A stretch of DNA of 64,000 nucleotides from Hemicordylus capensis (GCF_027244095.1 NC_069661.1:14952001-15016000); one strand, 5' to 3'. Positions 1-9,850 are shown, counted from the first letter of the stretch. Notes: a model not told the origin generated them from the sequence alone. Translations and numbers: made by a program.

Positions 1-182
1 GAACTTGGAACCTTCCACATGCAAGCATGCAGGTTCTCTTTCCATAGCAGCCCCAGCCCCTAAGGGAAATATCTTACAGCGCCCACACATGTAGTCTCCC
101 ATTCAAATGCAAACCAGGGCAGACCCTGCTTAGCAAAGGGGACAAGTCATGCTTGTTGCCACAAGACCAGCTCTCCTCCCAT
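1..182 (-). mobile_element. 5S-rRNA-headed SINE (5S-Sauria type), cut by window edge
   Basis: Read on the minus strand, the head GAGAGCTGGTCTTGTGG is followed by GCTAAGCAGGGTC and TTTGAATGGGAGAC. These match the 5S rRNA internal promoter region (A box, IE, C box), AGCTAAGCAGGGTC...GATGGGAGAC. The body is missing past the left edge and is already diverged near it. Confidence 0.9.
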
Positions 183-224
183 AATAAATAAATAATAAAG
201 ACTAGACGATTTATTGTGGCATAA

Positions 225-312
225 GCCAGAACTTCCCAACCTTTGGTCCCCGGATGTAGTTATTCAAGTCTATCTGGGGAACCAAGTTTGAGAACTCCCT
301 GGCATTGACTGC
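225..312. mobile_element. hAT-type hairpin MITE remnant
   Basis: The sequences TTCCCAACCTTTGGTCCCC and ATCTGGGGAACCAAGTTTGA are the two arms of the hairpin family seen better at 15692 and 63846. Its centre is largely lost. Confidence 0.55.
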
Positions 313-821
313 AGGTCATCCCCCTGGTTAGAGCGAGGATGTTAGGTCAGAAGGAAAGAACTTTGATCTGGTCCAGTAGAGCTCTTTTTAAGTTCTCATG
401 CAAATACCTCCAGCAGGGTTTTAAAAACCCAGCCGTCCTCACAGCCCCATCCACAATGACCCAATCCTGCTGTTATTTAACACTAAACACACACACACAC
501 TCGCAAAGCAAGTTTTTAAAATAACATGTAGTTTGACCCTAAGTTAATGAATATGGATATAGGACAAAGAACTTTGCATGCATGTGTCTGATGTGATGCC
601 TTGAATGTACTTAAAGAGCCAAGATCGCCAAATCCTTCCCTTTGCTCAGTTAGGAAAAGCTTCTGGAAGGCTGCACAAGCTATCGTAATGTTGTTCGCTT
701 TGTATAGTCTTTCAATAAATTTAACTTTATAGTTTAACAGTACATAACTCTGTATGGTTAATTACTGCTCTCTTTTGCCTCGTAAGAGCTTGATTTACAT
801 TAGTTGCAAAACTTACAGAAG

Positions 822-1000
822 ATTATAGGTGCCTCGCAGCCTAAACCTATGTGCATCTACTCAGAAGTAAGCCTTGCTGAATTCAGTGGGGCTTCCTCCC
901 AGACTCTCAATGCAGCTTTACTAAGTGATCCTATGTATGGTTTCTCAGTAGTTAGTGTCATTGAGTTACATGGGACTTCAATCATTCCATGTAACTCAAT
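822..1000. repeat. Degraded AGTAAGTCCCACTGA-type squamate repeat
   Basis: The sequence CAGAAGTAAGCCTTGCTGAA, then CAGTGGGGCTTCCTCCCAGA, matches a short repeat scattered through squamate DNA (...ACTCAGAAGTAAGTCCCA.., ..TTACTCCCAGGTAAG..). Related scraps occur near 2269, 17214, 45976, 51960 and 55926. Confidence 0.5.
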
Positions 1001-1054
1001 CCAACAGGCACACATACTGTTGTGTGGGATCAGTCTGTGAGTTTGTTTTTATTT

Positions 1055-1109
1055 TATTTGTTTGTTTAAAATATTTCTATACTGCCCAAAACTTGCATCT
1101 CTGTTTAGG
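1055..1109 (-). mobile_element. L2 LINE 3' tip fragment
   Basis: The sequence ATTTCTATACTGCCCAAAAC is the reverse complement of the standard L2 3' end in this window (CCGCCCAGAG...GTATAGAAAT). Confidence 0.65.
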
Positions 1110-1124
1110 ATTGCAACTAGGGAT

Positions 1125-1260
1125 CAGTGTTCCCTCTAACAGGGATTCCCAGATGTTGTTGAGTACAACTCCCAGAATCCCCTGCTGCGATGGCTTTTGC
1201 TTGGGGATTATGGGAGTTGTACTCAACAACATCTGGGAATCCCTGTTAGAGGGAACACTG
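1125..1260. mobile_element. hAT-type hairpin MITE nested in another MITE
   Basis: This 136-bp near-perfect hairpin runs from CAGTGTTCCCTCTAACAGG to CCTGTTAGAGGGAACACTG. The target duplication is CTAGGGAT (1117-1124 and 1261-1268), made of the first bases of the outer element, so it must be younger than that element. Confidence 0.92.
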
Positions 1261-1336
1261 CTAGGGATGTGCACAAAATGGATTTTGCGTTTTGTTTCAA
1301 GCTTGAAACAAAATGCAGATGGCTGAAACATTTCTT

Positions 1337-1494
1337 CTACTACAACAACAACAACGAATATTTATATACTGCTCTTCAACCAAAGTTCACAAAGTGGTTT
1401 ACTAAGAAAAATACATAAATAAAATGGTCTCCTGTCCCCAGAGGGCTCACAATATAAAAGAAACAGATACCAGAAACAGCCACTGGAGGCATTT
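1337..1494 (-). mobile_element. L2-tailed SINE, tail form B, 5' truncated
   Basis: On the minus strand it contains CCACTTTGTGAACTTTGG and a tail of the ATATAAATATTCGTTGTTG kind. The body CCCTCTGGGGACAGGAGACC is shared with full copies at 23862 and 40747. Confidence 0.75.
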
Positions 1495-1612
1495 AGTTGA
1501 AACAGCGGTCAACCCAGTTGTTTTGACAGAAGAAACCTCGAAACATTTTGAGTGTTTTGGCCATAGGGAACGATGGGGAAACTCGAAATGCCCCATTGTC
1601 CCCCATGGGTAG

Positions 1613-1886
1613 TTTATTATTTATTTGTTTGTTTGTTTATTTATTTATTTGATTTCTATACCACCCTTCCAAAAATGGCTCAGGGCAATTTACACAGAAT
1701 AATAATAAATAAATAAGTTGGATCCCTGTCCCCAGAGGGCTCACAATCTAAAAAGAAACATAAGATAGATACCAGCAACAGTCACCGGAGGTACTGTGCT
1801 GGGGGTGGATAGGGCCAGTTACTCTCCCCCTGCTAAATAAAGAGAATCACCACGTTAAAAGGTGCCTCTTTGCCAAGTTAGCAGGT
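1613..1886 (-). mobile_element. L2-tailed SINE, full length, tail form A
   Basis: It starts on the minus strand with GCTAACTTGGCAAAGAGG, passes through GGGGACAGGGATCC and ends in CTGAGCCATTTTTGGAAGGG and TATAGAAATC(AAATAAAT)n. Confidence 0.8.
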
Positions 1887-2339
1887 GTCCCTAGTTCCTA
1901 GGGACACCAAAGTAGGTTGGGTGGTAGGGCATGATGTGCGCTACCTACCACCCAACCCACAAAAGAATTGGGCAAGCAGGTGATTTAAAACAAATTTTTC
2001 ACCTTTCCTCAAAATCCCATAGGATCGCAAGCTGATCAGTAGCCAATGCCAGAAAACCAATCAGCAAAGGAAAAACAGGCCTCCAAAATGGCACTCAAAA
2101 CGTTTCGAATCAAAACAGGATTGTTTTGTTCCAAACTTGAACCAGGCCCTTTATTTAAAGAGTGTTTTGTTTCAAGCTCAAAACACTTGAAAAGGCCTGT
2201 TTCGAGTGGAAACATTTCCATGTCAAAACATTTTTCACGTCCCTAATTGCAACCTTATTCTTTTGTAGCATAAGGCTTGATCCTATCCATCTGATCCTAT
2301 CCATGTTTACGCAGAAATTAGCTGCACTAATTTCATCAG

Positions 2340-2456
2340 GGCAGAGGTTCCCAAACTTGGACTAAAACTCCCACCATCCTTCCCCAGCCACAATGACCAT
2401 CCTGGAGGAAGTTGCATGCAAAGCAGATGCTCTATCACTGAGCTACAGCCAGTGGT
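2340..2456 (-). mobile_element. Chimeric fragment: hAT hairpin arm plus tRNA SINE head
   Basis: It begins with the hAT arm CAGAGGTTCCCAAACTTGG and ends with the reverse complement of a tRNA-like head (GATGCTCTATCACTGAGCTA). The SINE body is absent. Confidence 0.5.
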
Positions 2457-2545
2457 ACAAAAACCTTTGAAGGCTCTTCACTATTTTCCTCCATCCTCAG
2501 ATTGCAGATGAGGTCTTGAAGCTGGGAGATCGTGGCTTGCATAAT

Positions 2546-2837
2546 GCTGGTCTTGTGGTAGCAAGCATGACTTGTCCCCTTAGCTAAGCAGGGTCTATCC
2601 TGGTTGCATAGGAATGAGAGACTTGATGTGTGAGCCTTGTAAGATATTCCCTTCAGGGGATGGAGCCTCTCTGGGAAGAGCAGAAGGTTCCAAGTTCCCT
2701 CCCTGGCATCTCCAAGATATGGCTGAGAGATTCCTGCCTACAACCTTGGAGAAGCCGCTGTCAGTCTGTGTAGACAACACCGAGCTAGATGGACCTATGG
2801 TCTGACTCAGAATTTGGCAGCTTCCTATGTTCCTATG
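2546..2837 (+). mobile_element. 5S-headed SINE, near full length
   Basis: The head is GGTCTTGTGGTAGCAAGC, the 5S-like block is TTAGCTAAGCAGGGTC, and the body has AACCTTGGAGAAGCCGCTG. It ends TTCCTATGTTCCTATG. Confidence 0.92.
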
Positions 2838-2954
2838 CCCAATGAGTTGATGCTTGGGGTGAGATTTGAATCCAGGACTTTCCAGGTCACACTCAGAAAC
2901 CCTCCACTCTATGTCTATAAACAAATCAAGTGATTTGAAAGGACAAGGGCACAC

Positions 2955-4030
2955 ATTTCAAAAAGCAATGTGATAGGCATTATGCATAATTAACCTGCAT
3001 TTCTGAATTAATGCCTAAAGCTAAATGTGCACACACCTCTAACACAATAGGAAATAATACATATTATAATGGGACTGTATGCATTATAAACACAGCATAT
3101 GCATTTTAATCCAGGGTTAAGCAGATTACAATAAATGAGATGTCTATCTATACGTTGCTAGGTGCAATAGAAATAATGCATAATGATTATTTCATAAAAG
3201 ACATTCCAAATCAGATATAAAATCTGATTCTCTCCCCGCTTCCCCCACAAACTATATTTTCACTGCTGAATCAACAACATTCTATTTGGCTTGAGTACTG
3301 CTGGTTGCATAGAGTTTTGCAATGCTAATGTTCTCATGCGACATATTTCAACCATCCCTTCTTTGCTTCCACAAACTGGATAAATCTGATCGATGGGACT
3401 GATTTCCAATGATGGGAGTCCTGCTTCTGATTCCGTTCCAGCCAAAGCCTTTGTGTATGCTGCTGAGAAGGGACTCGCTTGTTCATTCAAGCTTGAGCGG
3501 AAGGATCGGATGTGGGTAGCAGCAGCTGTGTGAAGCGGCTTGTTTCAAACCTTCACCTCTCTTTCTGCTCCCAGTTCAAAGGAGAGCCATGCGCCTGTCA
3601 CCAGAGAGACAGAAGCTGCCGGCAGAGAGAGTAGAAATGGGGGTGGGGAGGGGAATAAAGAAAGAAAATGACTGAGATGCAAAGCTGCCAGCGTGTGTGT
3701 GTCTGGGTGCGCGTGCTTGTGTGTTCATTCCATCAGGGAGACCCGCAGCAGCTGTGACAACTCACCACAGTGTGGGGAAGCCGCAATCTATCACACGCCC
3801 AATAGGTGCTGTGATGATGTTCAAAATAAGGAGCGTGTGGGAGCGCTGTCAATGAGGTGTTGTTAGTTGTTTTGTCTTGAGAGTGTAAGCTTGCCAGATA
3901 GGCCAGATTATTTTAATTCTGCTTTGTACAGCGCCTACATGAAGTCGTCTTTCAGGTTCTCCAGCCTGCTGAAGTAAGTGGGGTGGTGACCCGGTCTTTT
4001 CTGTGATGGCACACTGTTTGTGGAACACCC
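2955..4030. other. Repeat-free island with ATGCAT cluster; possible regulatory DNA
   Basis: No interspersed repeat is recognisable. ATGCAT occurs at 2982, 3079, 3099 and 3176, with TAATTA-like homeodomain cores between them. From about 3400 the base composition becomes mixed and CAGCTG-rich (3518, 3747). A perfect splice-donor-like GAA|GTAAGT lies at 3973/3974, behind an ATG at 3939. No known protein is recognised. Confidence 0.4.
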
Positions 4031-4032
4031 TT

Positions 4033-4334
4033 CATAGGAACATCGGAAGCTGCCATATACTGAGTCAGACCATTGGTCTATCTAGCTCAGTATTGTCTTC
4101 ACAGACTGGCAGCATCTTCTCCAAGGTTGCAGGCAGGAGTATCTCTCAGCCCTCTCTTGGAGATGCCAGGGAGCGAACCTGGAACCTTCTGCTCTTCCCA
4201 GAGTGGCTCCATCCCCTGAGGGCAACATCTTACATTGCTCACACTTCTAGTCTCCCTTTCATATGTAACCAGGGCAGACTCTGCTTAGCTAAGGGGATAA
4301 GTCATGCTTGCTACCACAAGACCAGCTCTCCTCT
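4033..4334 (-). mobile_element. 5S-headed SINE, full length
   Basis: Minus-strand copy running from the 3' end CATAGGAACATCGGAAGC to the head GGAGAGCTGGTCTTGTGG, with the 5S-like TAGCTAAGCAGAGTC block. Confidence 0.92.
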
Positions 4335-4604
4335 TCCTAGCTCACTCTGCCTGGTCTCCATGCTCATGCCCTTTTGGTGCCTGAAAAAAAAAATTTAAAT
4401 CTACCCAGGCATTTTAACCCAGTCTTAACAAACAGGGATGTATCCTGAGAACACCTTCTGCAAACAGAGACATCTCTGTTGTTCCTAGGGGGTAATGTTA
4501 GCCAATACCCCCTTCTCTTTACAGCTTGCAGTACTCCCCAGATCTGCCCCCAACACACAGAGAGAGCTTTTAAGTAAACAGAAATCGTTCATGGAAGAGG
4601 GCCT

Positions 4605-4783
4605 TAGGAACATAGGAAGCTGCATTATACTGGGTCATCCAGCTCAGTATTGTCTACCCTGACTGGCAGCGGCTTCTCCCGGGTTCCAGGCAGGAGTCTT
4701 TCCCAGCCCTACCTGGAGATGCCGCCAGGGATTGAACCTGGGACCTTCTGCAGGCAAAGCCGAGGCTCTACCACTGAGCTAGA
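4605..4783 (-). mobile_element. tRNA-headed SINE sharing the 5S SINE body
   Basis: On the minus strand it starts TAGCTCAGTGGTAGAGCC and GGTCCCAGGTTCAATCCC, which are tRNA A and B boxes. The same body as the 5S SINE follows (GAGAAGCCGCTGCCAGTC, GACAATACTGAGCT) with the same GGAAGC/CTATGTTCCTA end. Confidence 0.85.
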
Positions 4784-5140
4784 GTTCTTAGGATATAATC
4801 CATGGAGTCTCATTCCTGCTGTTTTGAAATCTCTGAGTTACTTTACATGGAGTCTCGCTGGGGGTTATTTGGCTGCTGTGTGATTTTCGCTCTTATGTAG
4901 TTCTGTTTTATTACGTACTGTTAAGTTTTATATGCTTTTCTATAAGGCAGCTCAAACAACTTTTAGAGAGGTGGGTTACACATTCGTTACGTCTGTCATG
5001 AGAGACGTGAGAGCACTTATGTGCGGATGTGAGAGAGGGTGATGTCCTGTTATGGCCGTTTCGCGCATAACCTTCACAACATGTGTTCCACTTTAATTGT
5101 AGAAGCCTGGGCCACATGATGAAGTTTCATACTAAGGCCA

Positions 5141-5250
5141 GGGCATAGCAAGGTTGGAGTGGGCCCTGAGCTAAAAAGTAAAGATGGACCTCTGCCTCCA
5201 CCTTCTTCTTCAGATAGTTGCGAGCAGGGGGAGCAAAGAGAAAGTTGACT
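5141..5250. mobile_element. hAT-type element fragment (CAGGGGCGTAGCAAGG family)
   Basis: The sequence CAGGGCATAGCAAGGTTGGA then GTGGGCCC matches the left end of the complete hAT element at 37220. The right end is missing. Confidence 0.55.
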
Positions 5251-5253
5251 GTA

Positions 5254-5386
5254 CAAAGAGGCACCTCTTAAAAGTGGTGAATCTTTTTAGTGAGCAGGGG
5301 GAGAGCAACTGGCCGTGTCCAGCCCCAGCACAACATCCCTCCAGTGTCTGTTGCTGGTGTCTCTCCTATGTTTCTTTTGTAGATTA
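5254..5386 (+). mobile_element. L2-tailed SINE, 3' truncated by a 5S SINE
   Basis: It starts CAAAGAGGCACCTCTTAAAA and breaks off at TTTGTAGATTA, where the next SINE begins. Confidence 0.75.
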
Positions 5387-5685
5387 CATAGGAAGCTGCC
5401 ATATACTGAGTCAGAACATAGGTCCATCTTGCTTAGTATTGTCTACACAGACTGGCAGCGGCTTCTCCAAGGTTGCAGGCAAGAGTCTCTCCCTCAGCCC
5501 TGTCTTGGAGATGCTGCCAGGGAGGGAACCTGGAACCTTCTGCTCTTCCCAAAGCGGCTCCATCCCCTGAGGGGAATATCTGACAGTGCTCTCACTTCTA
5601 GTCCCCCATTCAAATGCAAGCAGGGCAGACCCTGCTTAACTAAGGGGACAAGTCATGCTTGCTACCACAAGACCAGCTCTCCTCT
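5387..5685 (-). mobile_element. 5S-headed SINE inserted in an L2-tailed SINE
   Basis: The full minus-strand copy runs from CATAGGAAGCTGCC through GCAGCATCTCC (reversed) to AGGAGAGCTGGTCTTGTGG. Confidence 0.9.
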
Positions 5686-5854
5686 CCTATTACCTTATCT
5701 TATTACTTGCTTTCCATCTGTGGTATACTTGTAATCAATTGCATGTCATGCCTCCCAGGTTGCTTGGCCACACACCCTACACATTCACAGGCACGTCCCT
5801 GTTTTCATCAGTGAAATGATGTTTCCAGATTTTATTTTATGTTTAAAGAGTCAC

Positions 5855-6345
5855 TAGTGGTGTGCACAGAACTACTCCGGGCAGTTCTGTTCAAGTTCAA
5901 ACTGAATCTTAAACGAACTGCCCGGGTCACATTCTGGTTCTAATGCATTGGCTGGTGGTTCAGTTTGTGCCTAGAATTGTGGTCGAACCGGTTCAACCCC
6001 ATTCTTGAGCTTGCAAAGGGGAATCTGGTAAAGATTCCCCTTTACAAGCACTGGGGGAACCCTATGGGGTTGAAAAAGGGCAGGCGGGGGGCAGACAGGA
6101 GGTTACCTCACATGCCTTGGCTGCGGCACGTGAGTTAACCTCCCACCCACACGCCCACCCTTTTGCAACCCCGTAGGGTTCCCCTGGTGCTTTTCAAGCA
6201 CTAGAACTGGTTAACCCAAGTTGAACCAGTTCGATCCAAACTGGGCCCAGTTTGGCTTGAGTTCGGACTAGCCCCCCTTTTTGGAAGGTCGGTTCAGTTT
6301 GAGCTTGAACCAGTCAAACTGGTTTCATACCAGTTTGCACATCCC
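5855..6345. mobile_element. hAT-type foldback MITE with perfect 8-bp duplication
   Basis: TAGTGGTGTGCACAGAAC...GTTTGCACATCCC is flanked by AGAGTCAC at 5847-5854 and 6346-6353. The two halves fold back, for example GAACCCTATGGGGTTG against CAACCCCGTAGGGTTC, and GGAGGTTACCTCACATGCC against GGCACGTGAGTTAACCTCC. Confidence 0.9.
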
Positions 6346-6353
6346 AGAGTCAC

Positions 6354-8040
6354 ATCATGTGATATTTCAGGCCTGCGGAACTCAGCTTAGAATTGTGTTA
6401 TTTCATATACAGGGAAGGTGCACAGAAGGGTCTCCCCAGATCAAGCTCCCTAGGAATGGGTACAAATTGCCCAGCATCCTCTGCTTTTGTACACACTCAA
6501 TGGGCATGGAAGCTGCAGTATGCAAGTATGCACAGTGTTCGTATTTCATCCCATTAGCATAGCAGCTATGCTTGATCTTACAAACCATTATGAATTGCCA
6601 CTAAAACATGACTCACACTTTCCTGCACAAGGCTGTTAATGGAACTAAAGACAGGCCAGATGCAATTGAAATATTGGTAGAACGTAGAAATAATGACATT
6701 TCTCTCAATCCAGCTACGATGGAAAATGTGTGGTTGCAGACAAAGACGTGTAATCTCCAACAAGGTAAATATCTGATTCTGTTTTCAATAAGAGCCAAGC
6801 AACTTTCCCATTACACACAATCACACATATGCTTGCGTCTGCTTGCACAGCAATGAGGTTTGGACAGAACTGCTACAGGACCTGCTATATGGCTTAGAAT
6901 TCAAAACCCAGAAGACTCCTGCTTTACCTTTCTGAAAAGCTGGGACCCAGTGGATGGTCTAGGAAGCTTCTTCACTGTTGAAAAATATGTGGATCTTCTC
7001 TGTCCCTTGAATGAGGGACCACTGGAATTTCCATGTAAGAGCAACATAACATACATGCATAATTTTTAAAACTGAAAAACCAAGTTTCTAATGTCAGGAA
7101 AAAATGAAGATATGTGGTTAGGGTAAGGGGTCACAGCACTACTCAATGCACGCCCTTGTCCTTTCTCATGACTCCTGTTCCCTACCTAACCCTGGCCCAC
7201 ATTACTCATCCCACAATACTCATCCCCCAGACCTTGCCCATTAAAGTTCAAATCATTGGAAGCCTGGATGTCACAAGTAAAATGTGTATGTTCTATTATT
7301 GCAGAGCATTGATAATGGTGTTTTGGGCATTGAAATGTGTTTGCTCAGTTTTGGAAGATCTTTTGTGTATTTTATTCTATTTTATGCATTAAAGTGGTCT
7401 AAAAAAATTATTTTTCAAAATGTGCTTGTGCCATAATGATAGTTCAGGATTCATTAAGATGTCATGGCCCAGACCTCTGAGTCAGAAGAGTCGGAGGAGG
7501 AGCGGGAGGACTTGGTTGGGAGAGCAGATCAGAAGCACAGCAGGAGGACTTGGCTGTGAAAACAGACTCTGAAGCTGAGGTGGAACGGCAGCAGACAGGG
7601 GAATCTGAACAGCTGGCAGAGATGAGGGCTGAGGAGACTGATCAGGAGGAAGCTGGAATTTCACCTGTGTGAAGAAGGCATCTCAAGAGAAAGGCTCAGT
7701 GGGAGACACACAGGCGCAGAATCTTACAGGATAGGAAATAGAAATGCTGAGTCAGGAAAGCCTGATTGTCTGTCAGTTATCTCAAGCCCTATATCAAGCA
7801 GACGCTTTTCATGAGTCAGTACTGTCAGCAACGTTGTTTTCCACAGACAGTGTTCCTCGTACTTTAATTGTTCAACCTTTCTTGTTTCAGCCTGTACTTG
7901 TTCTGTTCCTTCCCTGCTCCTTTATTTCAGTTATCCTAGAGGGGGGTACCTAGTTAAGGGACTTATTCTACTTTATCTTTGAGAGTCTTCCCCCCACCCC
8001 CACCGCTTTGGTTCGTACAGCTAAGCTGGAGGGATCGTAA
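6354..8040. other. Mostly unique intergenic DNA with a coding-like acidic relic
   Basis: 6354-7440 is AT-rich and I see nothing in it. 7462-7740 reads on the plus strand as a Glu/Ser-rich then Arg-rich peptide-like stretch (SESEEEREDL, HLKRKAQWE). It looks like a worn retroelement reading frame, but it is not assignable. Confidence 0.3.
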
Positions 8041-8486
8041 ATGCTGTCGGGTCAGCCAACAGATTTACGACATAAGACTACAAAATGCATGATGCGTTTG
8101 TATGTTAATTTACATGTACAGAGAGCAATTTTAATAGTGGAAATATTTCCACTATTTGGGGGGGTCCTTTGGGGGGAGGTGATTTGGGGGTCCATTTGGA
8201 CTCGCGCCTCCTGCTTGAACAGCAGGTGGAGGCTGCAGCCAGAAGTGCTTTTGCCCAGCTTCATCTGGTTTGCCAATTACGCCCTTACCTTGATCAGCAG
8301 GCATTAATGACAGTGGCCCATGCCCTTGTTATCTCCCATTTAGATTATTGTAACGCTGTCTATCTAAGGTTACCTTTGAGGACGATCGGGAAACTACAAC
8401 GGGTCCAGAATGCAGCGGCTCACCTACTCATGGGTGCCAGAAAATATGTCAGGGTAACACATCTCCTGCAGTCACTGCACTGGTTG

Positions 8487-8979
8487 GACCGGGTCTCACG
8501 ATCAGTGAGACCCGGTTTAGGGTGCTGAGCGGGAAGAGAGGGCTAAGCTCGCTCTCCCCACTCATGAGCGGGCAGGGAGCCCTGGGCAGCCGTATCGCCC
8601 GCCCACACGATGGCCGGCTCTGTGACGGAGCCGGGGTTGAGCGGGGGCCACGCGGCCCCTGCAAGCCCCAGTATGCTCTGCGCAAGCGTGCAGGGCATAC
8701 TGGGGAGACCCCTGAGCCGGGAGGTGGCTTTTCTCCTCCCAGCCGGGGGTCTACTCACGAGTAGCCGCGGCACCGAGCCACAGCGCGGCGACTCATGAGC
8801 AGATAGCCCGGGTTTGCGGAGCACTCGCTCTGCAAACCCGGGCTAAGGGGTGGGCTACAGGAGCCGGTTAGCTGCTCCAGAACCACCGGGCTCGGCTGCA
8901 AGCCCGGTGGTTCTTACGATCACAAAAATCGGGCTATGATTTTCCTAGCCCAATTTTTGTGATCGTAAGAATAGCCCCG
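8487..8979. mobile_element. GC-rich DNA element, GAGGCTATTCTCACGATC family, inside an L2
   Basis: The ends GGGTCTCACGATC and GATCGTAAGAATAGCCCC are terminal inverted repeats. The interior is a chain of hairpins (GGCTCTGTGACGGAGCC; AAACCCGGGCTA) shared with copies at 17965 and 30632 in the other orientation. The repeated GTTG of the L2 target at both ends hints at a short target duplication. Confidence 0.75.
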
Positions 8980-9292
8980 TTGCCTATTCGCTTCCAAGTT
9001 CAATTTAAGGTCCTGGTTTTGTCCTTCAAAGCCTTGCGGGGCTTGGCGCCTGTCTACCTACAGACCCGCTTCTCCCATCCAGTCACATCCCGTCCGGTTA
9101 GATAATCTCAGGTGGCCCTTTTGTCAGTTCCTGATTTCTGAGAGGTTTGGGGCTCTAGGACCCGTGAAAGGGCCTTTTCGGTTGCTGCCCCACTTCTTTG
9201 GAACTCTCTTCCCCTTCAGATTCGTTTAGCCCCTTCCTTACTGATCTTCAAATCTCTATTGAAGACTTTTCTTTTTCACCAGGCTTTTGCCC

Positions 9293-9294
<2 letters not shown>

Positions 9295-9345
<51 letters not shown>

Positions 9346-9351
9346 TGTGTG
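9295..9351. repeat. (GA)n(GT)n microsatellite
   Basis: About 24 GA units are followed by four GT units, within the L2 3' region. Confidence 0.98.
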
Positions 9352-9600
9352 TTCTGTTAGTTACTTTAGTTTTTAATTTAGAATGTAAATTTTAATGTTG
9401 CCTTGTTTTGCATGTTTTTGTGCACCGCCCAAAGTTTTCGGAGTGGGCAGTATATTAAATGTTTCTAATAAATAAATAAATATGTCGAAACAAACTGAGC
9501 CATCTGAAATCCAAAAGGGCAGATGGGTTTTCTGCAGAAATCCACCTCTCTAGGCCAGCAGAACAGATTTATAGATGGAATTCCTGCAGGAGGTTTTCTA

Positions 9601-9850
9601 AAGGTAAAGTGTGCTATTGAGTCGGATGACTCTTGGTGACCACAGAGGCCTGTGGTTGTCTTTGGTAGAATACAGAAGGGGTTTACCATTGCCCTCTCCC
9701 ACACAGTATGAGATGATGCCTTTCAGCATCTTCCTATATCGCTGCTGCCCGATATAGGTGTTTCTGGGGAACATACCAGCGGGGATTCGAACCGGCAACC
9801 TCTGGATTGCTAGTCAAGTCATTTCCCCACTGTGCCATTAGGTGGTGGAA
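9601..9850 (-). mobile_element. tRNA-related SINE with GACGGCACACTTTACC end
   Basis: On the minus strand it has GTTGCCGGTTCGAATCCCC (B box), AGGAAGATGCTGAAAGGCAT, and an end of the GCACACTTTACCTTT kind. GTTTTCTA is duplicated at 9593 and 9851. Confidence 0.85.

Larger units (their letters stand above)
1118..2245. mobile_element. hAT-type MITE (TAGGGATGTGCAC family) with three inserts
   Basis: The ends TAGGGATGTGCAC and TTTTCACGTCCCTA are flanked by a perfect 8-bp duplication, ATTGCAAC, at 1110-1117 and 2246-2253, as expected for hAT elements. The left end is split by a second hAT hairpin (1125-1260). The middle holds two minus-strand L2-tailed SINEs (1337-1494 and 1613-1886). The element's own DNA is rich in GTTTCAAGCTTGAAACAAAA-type inverted repeats. 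Confidence 0.85.
8160..9482 (+). mobile_element. L2 LINE, 3' part, split by a DNA element
   Basis: It reads VHLDSRLLLEQQVEAAARSA, ALVISHLDYCNAVYLRLP, and KLQRVQNAAAHLL up to LLQSLHWL. After an insert at about 8487-8979 it resumes LPIRFQVQFKVLVLSFKALR, then LAPVYLQTR. These are the C-terminal blocks of L2 reverse transcriptase. An AG/TG microsatellite (9295-9351) precedes the 3' end ACCGCCCAAAG...AATAAATAAATAAATA. Confidence 0.92.

Noticed and set aside
2546-2650. 5S rRNA or tRNA genes suggested by GCTAAGCAGGGTC, TGGGAGAC, GGTTCGAATCCCC words
   Set aside because: All occur at the heads of dispersed SINEs with shared bodies, not as stand-alone folded genes.
6281-6562. Open frame of 93 codons
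   Set aside because: It begins inside the MITE 5855-6345 and continues in unique DNA with no domain.
8160-9482. L2 reverse transcriptase as a live gene
   Set aside because: 5' truncated, interrupted by a DNA element and frame-broken; it is a dead LINE copy.
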